DNA of 64,000 nucleotides from Ochotona curzoniae (lineage: Eukaryota > Chordata > Mammalia > Lagomorpha > Ochotonidae). Below are positions 38,321 through 50,300 of the stretch, piece after piece. The notes beneath the pieces were generated by a model. It was not told the DNA's origin. It saw nothing but the letters and a program-made list of their open reading frames with translations, and did no database searches. The stretch spans positions 44,077,001-44,141,000 of the forward strand of contig NW_024465885.1 in assembly GCF_017591425.1 (NCBI RefSeq). Direction: 5' to 3'. A program made the translations under genes and the position numbers. How positions within the stretch are numbered: position 1 is the stretch's first letter; the number at the start of each line of letters is the position of its first letter.

Positions 38321-38397
38321 ATGGCGGCCGACATCGAGCAGATTTTTAGATCTTTCGTGGTCAGTAAATTCCGGGAAATCCAACAGGAGCTTTCTAG
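38321..38397 (+). CDS. SON: SON exon 1 (aa 1-25)
   Basis: ATG in a strong context (GCCATGG). Encodes IEQIFRSFVVSKFREIQQEL; human differs only near residues 2-4. Donor GTAAGC; ends in phase 2. The transcription start is probably within about 80 nt upstream. Confidence 0.96.
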
Positions 38398-41300
38398 GTA
38401 AGCCCTTCCCAGACTTTTCTGCTTCCGAAGGGACGCGAGAGCCCTCGCTTAGGCTTCCGAGGCACCCTTCTCCAGAGACGCCGTCGTTCCCCGGCTCAGG
38501 CTCCGCTGCGGCCCCGCCTGGGCCCGGGATCCATTTTCCGGGCCCTCCCCTCGGCCCCCCATCCGCCCCCTCCCTGCCCTCCCCGAGGACTCGCCCGCTT
38601 CGGGGGGTCACCCCGCACGCCCCGCTGGCCGCCTGCGCCGGGATGTCCGCCCCGGGCCCTGCCGGGCCGCTCGGAGGCCCGGGCCTAGGCCCTCGCTCGG
38701 CTCCACCTCCGCCGCCGCCGCTCCCCTCCCCCTCCCGGCCTCGCCGAGCTGGCCGCCCGGGGCCGGCGGGCCGCCCGGGGCCCCCAACGGCCGTTTCTGG
38801 TCATCTTCAGTCCGGTGCTGGAAATGGCGAGCTTTGGGACCGTTTCGAGGTCGGGATTCCTCAATTAGACGATTCGGTCCTAGCGGCCCGGCGTTGGCCA
38901 CCACGCAGCGTTCTGATAGGTCAGAGTTTCGAATTTAAAACCATTCAAGTTAATATTAGTCATTGGGATGATAAAATATTCGAGTTGGGGGGGGGAGGTT
39001 GGAAAGGAACTTTGGGATACGAGCGAAAGTGGACTTTGTGAGTCGCTCCCTCCACGCTGCGTCCGTTGACATCCTCGACCCACACGCCGTCTTTGCGGTT
39101 GTTGTTAGGATTTTACGTTTGGTTTCCCGGAACCTTCGGGAGGAACGATCTCCAAAGAAACAAGTGCTTACACAGAGTTGTGTGGGTCGCGTTGTTGATT
39201 CGTGCTGCTGCAGTTAGGCCTTTTGCTTTCTAGACAAGATCCACTTCTCGAAATCCCGGAGACGGGAAGAAGGGAAACGTAAATCTCTCTCCACGTCCAG
39301 TTGTTTTCGCGAATTGCTATCTGGAAAGTTGAGAGTAATAAGTTTGTGATTTGGAGCCTCCCCCGATATAGGGCAGCTGGAAATTAAGGGTCCTGACGCA
39401 GGATGGTTGGGACAGAGCTGTGTTATTGCTAGGATTGTTTCTTCGTAATGGCTGGCTTAACTGGGAAATGTGTCATCTCATTGTGGTGCTTTTTAGGATT
39501 TAGGACCAGAAATGACCCAAGCGAAGAGAATTTGCCATTCCTAGGTGCTTTCATGTCACATGCGATGAGGACTTGTGTATGCTTATTTTAATAAGCCTTG
39601 GCTCTTTAGAAAAAAAACAACGGATACGAGTTTTTTGTGGTTATGAAATAGAAAAGCAGTTAGTGTTCTGAAGCCCTCTCAGTTTTTCATTCATTGTTTT
39701 ATTGTGCATGGAGATGACACGGTTTTTGAGATGAGATTATTTGATTTCCACCTAATATGTGAATAACTGCTCATCGCGGTTTCTTTGGAACATCCTCATG
39801 ACTGCACTGGCTTCTCCTGTATGCTGTTGCATGTTTAGGTTTGAAAATTACTTTGCAGTAATTATGATCAGCATCCTGGTAATCTTAATATAACATCATA
39901 ATCACCCAAGGAACTGGCTTAAAATAGTAATTTTCTGAGATCAAATTTGTAATAACTAATGGATGTAACCATGTAGTGTATATGTAAAGTGCAGAAATGT
40001 TTGCTCTAGAAAGAAAATTAAAAATTTCAGATTTCATTTATAGAAAAGTAGAGTTTTTTTCCTTATCTATAGCTCGTTATCAGTTTTTTCCATTTCAGTG
40101 AGGGTTTTTTTTTTTTTTTCCCCTCTTGTGCTTTTTCACTCACCAGTGCAGGTGCTGACATTGACATTGAGCCAGTTGTCTGTATACAGACAGGTTGGAA
40201 GCGGGGCTTACCTCTAACAAGTTTTGATCTCCAGCTAAGTTTGTGCTTAATTTTCTAATGTCTAAATCAGAATAACTAATAGTGATCTTAGATTTGTGTT
40301 GGAATCAACCAAGCTAAATATTGGAGACCATTGGAACACTGTAATTACTATTATATTAGGAAACCAGCTAAATATTTTCTAATGACAATTTACTGGATTT
40401 TTTTGATCCTTCAGTGTTTTATTAGATACTGGAGTGTAATCCTTTTATGTGTTTTCAGCAAACTCAAAATTGAAACAAATGAAATTGAACTATATTTAGA
40501 ATTAGTGTTTTTCAAAATTTACAGATTCACATAAAAATAGAATGAGGAGGTGAATGACAATTTATATTAAGAATTTTCTGAGTTTGTGAATTGAAAATAT
40601 GCTAAGCTGTCTATCCATTTACTGTTGAGTTGTCACTTGATTATGTAAATTTTTTTGAACAACATTGTTTTTATCATATTTTAGGTAAGCAGGTAAAAAT
40701 CATGTAAATTATTTTTCCTTTAAATCTTATGCCATTTCAGTAGCAAACTGACCAGCGACCACAGTTTGTCCTTTTTACTCAATATTGGTAGCCAGTGCTT
40801 TTGGTCTTTAATACTGCTGCTGCTGATGTCACGTGTGCACAGGTGTGATTTTATTGTGGCTGTAGTGTCTACCATTATTACATCATATGTGTCTTTGGAT
40901 TTGTGGTTGAACCCATGAGAAAGCTGTAAAGGTAACTGAAAAGCTTTAAGTCAGCTTTCTGGAGCATTTTTATGTTAAATAAATAAATAAATAAAAAGAA
41001 AAGAATGCTTGAAAACCTGTTTTGAAGAATTTCTCCTAACCTTGACTATTAAACGCTTTACTTAAAAATGGATATGTCCTAATTGGAAGATTGTGAAGGA
41101 AGTCACATCGTAAGGTCTGAAATGGGAAACATGCATCCAAGGGACAGTATAATGTAAGATGATATTAATTAGGTAGTACTTTTTTGTATGGTGTGATAAA
41201 AGATTAATCTGATGCCTTTTCTTATTAAGTGGAAAGAATGAAGGCCAGCTGAATGGTGAAACAAATCCACCTGTTGAAGGAAACCCGGCAGGTGATGCAG

Positions 41301-44300
41301 CAGCTGCCTCTGCCAGGAATCTCCCAAATGAAGAAATAGTACAGAAGATAGAAGAAGTGCTTTCTGGGGTCCTAGATACCGAACTACGAAGTAAGCCAGG
41401 TAAGTTGGAGATAATCAGCTGTCTGGAAAAATGTTTTAAAGTTTATTATTATCTTATTTTTTTTTTTAAGAGTTGGGGAAGACAGATGAATCTCTGTCCT
41501 TGGGTTGATTTCCCAGATGGCTGCAGCTACCAGGGTTGTGTAAGGCTGAACCTAGTGGATAGGGGCTTCATCTGGGTCTCATGCTTGGGCCATTAAAATG
41601 GAGCAGGTTTGTGGTGCAGCAGTAAAGAAATGAACCAGTATCCACATGGCTGAAGGCTCAGTAGGAGGTGACAGCCAAGTTGAGGAGTGAACCAGCAAAT
41701 GGAAGAAAGATTGATTTCTCTGTCCTTCTGTACTCTATATTTCCAATTAAAAAATGAATATATTCATATTAAGGAGCTAAAAATGGCTTCCATCTGTTAG
41801 TTCACTGAAATGGGTGCAACTACCAGCGATGAGCCAAGGTGAAGCCAGGAGCTGCTTCTTGGTCAACTACTAGAGTGCAGGAACCCAAGTACCCAAGCCA
41901 TCCCATGCTGTGTTCCCAGAGGCCTTAGGAGCGAGCTGTATCCCAGCAGGCCTCTAATGGGAACCTAGGGTCCTGGGTATTGGCTTAACCCATTGCTCAG
42001 TAAACAGAAGCCCCAGAGATATTTTTGTTTAGTGAAAGTTATTTAAATGTAGCTTAAATCTAAAACGTTCATAAATTTAAGGTGGAATAGTTCCCCCCTT
42101 TTTTCTTTAAGATGTATTTATTTTTCTTTGAAAGGTAAATTACAGAGAAAAGGAGATACAGTGAGAAAGACCTTCCATCTGATGGTTCACTCCTTAAGTG
42201 GCTGCCACCGCCACAGCTGAGCTGATCTGAAACCAGGAGCAGCAGCTTTTTCTGGGTTTCCCCCATGGGTTCAGGCTTTGGGTTCTCTACTGCTTTCTCA
42301 GGCCATAAGCAGGGAGTTGAATGGGAAATGGAGCAGCCAGAACAGGAACTGGCACCCACACGGGATCCTGGCTCATTCAACGCGAGTGTAGTCACTGTGC
42401 TGGGCCCTAGTGCTGTCCTTTTTAAAAGACATTTTGCAGACAGCTTTCATCTGCTAGTTTATTCCACAGAGGACAGCATTGGATGGGAGCTAGGAATATG
42501 GAAAACTGGATTTCCTATTAGGAGAGTGACAGGGATCTAAGTATTTGGTGAGCATCTTTACAGTCTCTGGTGCATTGTCAGGGAATTGGATCAAAAATTA
42601 AATAGTCAGGACTCAAACTGGGCTTTCTGGTCAGGGATATGGGCTTTGCAAGTGGTGGCTTAACACAGCACTGGCCCCTAGACTTTTCTTTGATTACTCA
42701 AGACTTTCTTGGATAAGTCCTCCTTTGAAAGTATAATTGTACTGAAACATGAGCTTTGGCAAGTTTGGTTCATTTGCTAGTAGTAGTAGTTTTCTTCTTA
42801 TCGGGACCAGTATTTTGAGTGCGATTTGTTTTACTGATTGTTAAGTGAATTTTGCAAAATTTCTTTCTTTGAAAGGCAGAGTGAACTGAGAGCCACTGAG
42901 CCCTAATTGGCTGGTTCACTGCCCAAATGTTCTCAGTGGCCAAGGCTGGGCTAGCTTCAAACCAGGAGCTAGGAAGTTCACCTGGGTGCCGGGGGCCCAA
43001 GCACTAGAGCCACCTTCTGCTGGTGTCCCAGGTGCATCAGTATGGAGCTAGATTAGAAGTGGAAATTCCAGGACTCAAGCTTGTAAAATATACAGGGTGT
43101 ATAGGACACAACTTACCCTACCACCATACAGTGCTGGCTCCTACATGTTGGTTTTGAGAGCTCAGTAGCCAGGATCTAATCTGTAGTGCTTTTATGTTTT
43201 GAGAGAGAGCTGTCTGCTGATTCAGGACCTTGGTGGTCCTGACTGAGCTAGAACTCAGTCTGTGTCTTCCAGCTGGGTTGGCAGGAATCCAGTTCCTGGA
43301 GCTATTCCTGCTGCCTCTTATGGTCTGCAGCTGTAGTCTGGAGGTGTGTATTGAACCTGCCGAGCCAAGGGTCCACCCCTGTAATAATTTTTAAAAACAC
43401 CATGTAGTGGGCACGGCGTGGTGGCCTAGTGGCTAAAGTACTTGCCTTGCATGTGCTGGGATTCCATATGAGTGCTGGTTCTGATTCCGGCAGCTCCACA
43501 TCTCATCCAGCTCCCTGCTTGTGGCCTGGGAAAGCAGTGGAGGACAGCCCAAAGCTTTGGGACCTGCACCCTTGTGGGAGGCATAGAAGAGCTCCTGGCT
43601 CTTGGCTTCCGATTGGTACAGCACTGGCCGTTGCGCTCACTTGGGGAGTGAATCATCGGACAGAAGATCTTCCTCTCTGTCTCTCCTCCTCTCTGTATAT
43701 ATCTGACTTTCCAATAAATAAATGAGTCTTTAAAAAAAAAATCTTCACATTTACAAAAATACCACATAGGAAGTTTTATTTTTAAATGCATGTTAGGACC
43801 CCTGCTTATCAACTTCGTTGCAGAATCCTCACCTTGCACACCTGGAATCCCATGTGGGCTCCAGTTTGTGTCCTGGCTGTTCACATTCTTTTCCAGCTCG
43901 CTGCTTGTGGTCTGGGACCTGGGATCGTCCTCCTGCATGGAAGACTCGGAAGAAGCATGTGGCTCCTGGCTTGAGACCAGCTGCCACTTGGGGAGTGAAA
44001 TAGCAGAAGGAAGATCTTTGTCTTTGTATCTCCCTCTATAAATCTTTCCTTCCAGTAAAAATATATAAATCCTTAAATAATAATAAAATCCGAATTCGAG
44101 TTTTTATTCATTTCCTGTCCACTAGAGTTAAGCATAATGAAGGCAAACTGATTTGGATAATTAGCATTTCTATGACTAAATGTTTAGAAGACTTTTTGAA
44201 AAGATGAGTTTATTTTTATTGGAAACACGGAGAGGAAGAGAGACAGAGAGGAAGATCTTCCATCCATTGGTTCACTCTCCAAGCGGCTGCAATGGCTAGA

Positions 44301-47300
44301 GTTGCACTGATCCGAAGCCAGGAGCTTCTTCCTGGTCTGCCATGTGGGTGCAGCATTCCAAAGCTTTGGGCCGTCCTCTGCTGCTTTCCCAGGCCACAAG
44401 CAGGGAGCTGGATGGGAAGTGGGGCAGCTAGGATTAGAACCGGCACCCATGGGATCCTGGTGCATTCAAGGCGAGGACTTTAGCTGCTAGGCCACCATGC
44501 CGGGCCTTAGAATTTTAAGCCTTCTGTAGATCCAAGGCTCTAGGTATGTTTGATTGAATTAGTGGCCTGGGCTTTGATACATGAAATAAACAATAGAAAA
44601 TGTTAATGGTCCAGTGCCATAGGCTAGTGGCTTAAGTCCTCATGGGCAGGATACCATATGGGTGTGTCCCAGCTGCTCTGCTTCCCATTCACCTCCCTGC
44701 TTTAGGACTGGGAATGCAGTCAAGGACAGCCCAAAGCCTAGGGAGCCTGCACCTGCGAGTCCTGGAAGAATCTCCTGGCTCCTGGATTTGGATCAGCTCA
44801 GCTCCAGCTGTTGTGGCTGCTTGAGGAGTGAATCAATGAATGGAAAATCTTCTCTATATCTAACTTTGCAACAAAAATACAATAAATCTTAAAAGAAAAT
44901 TGTTAGAACATACGACGTTTTACTAGGGGCTTGGTGTTATGGCACAGCAATGTAAGCCAAAATCTGCATTGTCACCATCCCGTATGTGTGCTGGTTCAGG
45001 TACCAGCTGCTCCGCTTGTGATCCAGCTTCGTGCTAGAGTGTCTTCGAAAGCAGAGGAGCATAACCGGAGTGTTTGGGCCATTGTCACCCATGTTTCTGA
45101 TGGAGTTCCAGGCTGCTGGCTTTGGCCTGGCCTTGTCCCAGTTGTTGTGGGCATGTGGAGAATAAATCAGGAGATGGATGGAAGATAACCTGCTTTTCTT
45201 TGTGTTAACTGTGTTTCAGATAAATTAATAAATCTTAAAAAACAAAACAACAACCAAAAAATCTGCCATGTGCCATGCATTTTTAGTGAATGGCTGGAAT
45301 TTCTTACCAGCTTCATCTGGGTTACCTAAGGTTTATTTTGGCTACTTTAATGAAAGGGATATATTGTAGGCATGATCAGCTAAAATTCAAGTTTTGCTTA
45401 AGGCTTTCTATTTTGTGATGAGATGTTTGCATGTTGCTGAGAGTTTACTGTCATTTTTTATGTGCTTTGCATGGCCTTGTGTGATTTATTTAAAATGCAG
45501 AGTCAGAGATCTTCTGTTTCCTGTTTCACTTCCCAAATGGCTGCAGTGGCCAGGCTGATGACAGAAATCAGGAGATTCTTCCAGGTCTTTGTTCAGGGTA
45601 GCCCTCTGCTGCTTTCTCAGGTGCATTAAAATGTAGTTGAATCAGAAGTGGAGTAGCCAGAATGCAAACTCAGTTCCTGAAAGGGATCCCCTGCCTTGTA
45701 GGTTCTGTCCTAGCCTGCTTTGCCACAGTGCATTGTCCGCACTTTGCGTGAGTTTACAGTTCTTTTATTATCTGCCTCTTAAGAAGGTACACTGTCAGTA
45801 ACTTGACCAAGGTCTTTCACCAGTGATTGATTTAGGTTTAAAAGTAGACATTCTGTTGTAGAGTGAGTGCCAAGATATCGCTTGGATCAGTTAGATTTAG
45901 CAGATGATATAAAATTTGAGACTGATGGTGTGGCAAGCATCTGTTAACTTGCCTCTTAGAACCTGGGCATCCCTTGATAGTTTGAGGCCTGGCCATGCTC
46001 TTCTGATCCAGATTTCATTGAAGTACCTGGGAAGGCAGAAGCAAATGGTTTAATTACTCAAATACTTGTCTATATATGGAGACCAGGATGGAGTTCCTAG
46101 CTCCTGGCTTTGCCTGAGCCGGGATGTGGCTGCTGTGATCATTTGGGAAGTGAAACAGGGAGCCAAAAATTGATCATCCCCTCCTCTGTTTCTTCCTCCT
46201 GCTCTCTTATTCTGCCTTTTAAAATCAGGAATTAACATAATGTGAAATGTGCATGATAGAAGTAGCTTAAATGTAATTTGCTGTGTATTTTGCGAGCTGG
46301 AAATGTACCAGTTTAGAAAGCAAATATGTCTATGGTTGTATTATAATCCAATAATTATTTTCAGGTTAAGACTCTAGCTGTAGAAACACAAATTGAAGTG
46401 ACAGTCTTCATGTTGTTTATTTAGTGAGTTTCAATTTAGCACGAGGTATTATGCTATGTTTGGTACTTTAAAATGTGGAGTGAAAATACGGGTTTAGGTG
46501 AGTTACCGAAATTTACTTTGGGAACCACCTGACAAAGTTAATTTCTATTTTAGAAATGAAAGAGACCTCAAGAAAAAGTAGATGTGTGTCTGTACAAACA
46601 GATCCTACTGAAGAAGTTCCTGCCAAAAAATCAAAGAAGCATAAAAAGCACAAAAACAAAAAGAAGAAAAAGAAGAAAGAAAAGGAAAAAAAATACAAAA
46701 GGCAGCCAGAACAATCTCAGTCAAAGCTGAAATCTCATAATGATGGGAATGTAGATTTAGAGTCCGATTCCTTTTTAAAGTTTGATGCTGAACCTTCAGC
46801 AGTGGCACTGGAGCCAGTGAGCGTATTTGGCCGCTCTGAGGGCAGTGAACCGCCAGCAGTTTTGCTAGAACCTCCTCTAGTAGCGATGGAGGTTTCAGAG
46901 CCACACATCTTAGAAACTTTAAAGCCAGCTACAAAAACTGCAGAACTGTCCGTTGCATCAACATCAGTAGTCTCAGAGCAGTCAGAGCAGCCTGTGGCAG
47001 TCATGCTGGAACCATCCGCGTCCAAGAGTCTGGATTCCTGTGCAACAGCACTGCCGCCTACTAGCACAGTAGCACTGAAGTCATCTGAGCCAGACGCAGC
47101 AATGTCATTGGAGTATCAGAAGCAGTGTCTGCTGAAATCGTTGGAGAGTGCAACTTTTGAGTCATCCAAGATCGTGTTGGCAAAACCTCTAGTAGCAAAA
47201 GTGCTAGAGCCACCAGAGACCCCTGTGACAGTATCCGAGGCACCTACTGTGGTGCACCCTGAGCCAAGCACATCAACAGCAATGGATTTTCCTGAGTCAT

Positions 47301-50300
47301 CTGCAACTGAAAGGCTTAGATTGCCAGAGCAGCCTGCAGAAATACCACCAGAGAGCACAGATTCGTCCGCAACAAGACCGCAGGTGTTGCTGGAGCTGCC
47401 GAAGACCACAACGCTGGATCTGCCGGAGTCGTCGGTGGCCTCAGCGCTGGAGTTGCCGGGGCCACCTGCGACCTCCATGCCGGAGTTGCAGGGGCCCCCT
47501 GTGACTCCAGCGCTGGAGTTACCTGGGCCCTCTGCTACCCCGGTACCAGAGTTACCAGGGCCCCTCTCTACCCCAGTGCCTGAGTTGTCAGGGCCCCCTG
47601 TGACATCAGTGCCTGAGTTGCCGGGGCCCTCTGTGACAACATTGCCACAGTTGTCGCAGGAATTGCCAGGGCTTCGAGCACCATCTGTGGGCTTGGAGCC
47701 GCCACAGGAGGTACCAGAGCCACCTGTGGTGGCACAGGAGTTGCCAGGGCAGCCTGCAGTGTCATCAGCAGTAGAATTGCCAGGGCAGTCTGCAGTAACA
47801 GTAGCAATGGAGCTGACCGAACAACCTGTGACGACGACAGAGTTGGAGCATCCTGTGGGGATGACAGCGGTGGAACATCCTGGGCATCCTGAGGTGACAA
47901 CTGCAGCAGGGTTGCTGGGGCAGCCTGAGGCAGCAATGGTGCTGGAGTTGCCAGGACAACCAGTGGCAACAACAGCTCTTGAGTTGTCTGGGCAGGCCTC
48001 AGTGACTGGGGTGCCAGAGTTGCCAGGGCTGCCTTCGGCAACTAGGGCACTGGAGTTGTCGGGGCAGCCTGTGGCAACTGGGGCACTGGAGTTGCCTGGG
48101 CAGCTCATGGCAACTGGGGCACTGGAGTACACGGGGCAGCCTGGGGCAGCTGGAGCACTGGAGCTTTTGGGGCAGCCTCTGGCAACAGGGGTGCTGGAGT
48201 TGCCTGGGCAGCCTGGGGCACCAGAGTTGCCTGGGCAGCCTGTGGCAACTGTGGCGCTGGAGATCTCTGTTCAGTCCGTGGTGACAACGTCGGAGCTGTC
48301 AACGATGACCGTGTCGCAGTCCCTGGAGGTTCCCTCGACGACAGCGCTGGAATCCTATAATACGGTAGCACAGGAGCTGCCTACTACATTAGTGGGGGAG
48401 ACTTCTGTAACAGTAGGCGTGGATCCCTTGATGGCCCAAGATTCCCATATGTTAGCTTCTAACACCATGGAGACCCATATGTTAGCATCCAACACCATGG
48501 AATCCCAAATGTTAGCGTCCAATACCATGGACTCCCAGATGCTAGCATCCAACACCATGGACTCCCAGATGCTAGCCTCTAGCACCATGGACTCCCAGAT
48601 GCTAGCCTCCAGCACTATGGACTCCCAGATGTTAGCCACTAGCTCCATGGACTCCCAGATGCTAGCCACTAGCACTATGGACTCCCAGATGTTGGCTACT
48701 AGCTCCATGGACTCCCAGATGTTAGCAACCAGCTCCATGGACTCCCAGATGTTAGCAAGCAGCTCCATGGACTCCCAGATGTTAGCAACCAGTTCCATGG
48801 ACTCCCAGATGTTAGCAACCAGCACCATGGACTCCCAGATGTTAGCAACCAGCACCATGGACTCCCAGATGTTAGCAACCAGCTCTATGGATTCCCAGAT
48901 GTTAGCATCAGGCACTATGGATTCTCAGATGTTAGCTTCAGGCACCATGGATGCCCAGATGTTAGCTTCAGGCACCATGGATGCCCAGATGTTAGCATCT
49001 AGTACCCAAGACTCTGCTATGTTGGATTCAAAATCTCCTGATCCATATAGGTTGGCACAGGATCCTTACAGATTAGCTCAGGATCCTTATAGGTTGGGTC
49101 ATGATGCTTACAGGTTAGGTCATGAAGCTTACAGGTTAGGACAGGATCCCTACAGATTAGGGCATGACCCATATAGACTAACTCCTGATCCCTATAGGAT
49201 GTCACCTAGACCCTATCGAATTGCTCCCAGATCCTACAGAATAGCACCCAGACCATACAGGTTAGCACCTAGACCCCTCATGTTAGCATCTAGACGGTCT
49301 ATGATGATGTCCTATGCTGCAGAACGTTCCATGATGTCTTCTTATGAACGCTCTATGATGTCTTACGAGCGCTCTATGATGTCTCCTATGGCTGAACGCT
49401 CCATGATGTCAGCCTATGAGCGCTCCATGATGTCAGCTTATGAACGCTCCATGATGTCTCCGATGGCTGAACGCTCCATGATGTCAGCTTATGAGCGCTC
49501 CATGATGTCAGCCTATGAGCGCTCCATGATGTCTCCGATGGCTGATCGATCCATGATGTCCATGAGTGCAGACCGGTCTATGATGTCGTCATACTCTGCT
49601 GCTGACCGGTCTATGATGTCATCGTACTCTGCAGCTGACCGATCTATGATGTCATCTTACACTGATCGCTCAATGATGTCTATGGCAGCTGATTCTTATG
49701 CTGATTCTTACACTGATACATACACAGAGGCATATATGGTGCCACCTTTGCCTCCTGAAGAGCCCCCAACAATGCCACCATTGCCACCAGAAGAGCCACC
49801 AATGACACCACCACTGCCTCCTGAGGAACCACCAGAGGGTACAGCATTGCCTGCTGAGGACTCGGCTTTAGCAGCTGAAAGTACTTGGCCTACGGAAGTT
49901 CCAGCATTGCCTCCCGAAGAGGCTGTGTCACAGCCCGAGCCGCCTGTGAGTCAGAGTGAGGTTGCTGAGTCTTCAGCAGTGTCTGCTCACTATTCAGTGT
50001 CAGTGTCGGAGTCCTCAGTGTTGACATCAGAGGCTGTTATGACTGTTCCAGAACCACCACTAGAGCCAGAGTCCTCCATTGTGTCAACACCCGTTGAGCC
50101 TGCTGTCGTTGCAGAGCATGAAGTTGTTCCAGAAAGACCAGTGACTGAAACTGTTATGATGTCAGTGGAACAGGCAATATCAGAGCCTCCTGTTATTTCA
50201 GAGGCAGTAGAACACTCAGATTCCATGAGAGCTTTGGAGCATGTTGCCTCGGAGTCTTCTGTGCCACTGTTGGTGCCAGCAGTGACGGCTCCAGAGCCAG

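Larger units (their letters stand above)
37301..38800. promoter_or_regulatory. Shared CpG island and bidirectional GART/SON promoter
   Basis: GC- and CpG-rich apart from a T-rich dip at about 37535-37575 and the stretch 37800-38040. On the GART side: inverted CCAAT box at 37431-37435 and GC boxes (CCCCGCCCC) just beside it. On the SON side: CCAAT-type boxes at 38169-38173, 38214-38218 and 38238-38242, a YY1-like AACATGGCGGCC at 38075-38086, and an SBS-like half (CTCCCAGCATGC on the minus strand, 38264-38275) about 50 nt before the SON ATG. No TATA box was seen. The two start codons are 2.3 kb apart. Confidence 0.85.

Noticed and set aside
47116..48132. 338-codon antisense open frame over SON exon 3
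   Set aside because: Shadow of the ELPG-type repeats; low-complexity, no start context and no promoter.
48355..48915. 186-codon antisense open frame over the SON decapeptide array
   Set aside because: It is the reverse-frame reading of a 30-bp coding repeat (ANIWESM units), so openness follows from the repeat and is not evidence of a gene.
48440..49039. Regular 30-bp spacing resembling a CRISPR array
   Set aside because: There are no unique spacers. The units are adjacent coding decapeptides in a conserved mammalian exon.
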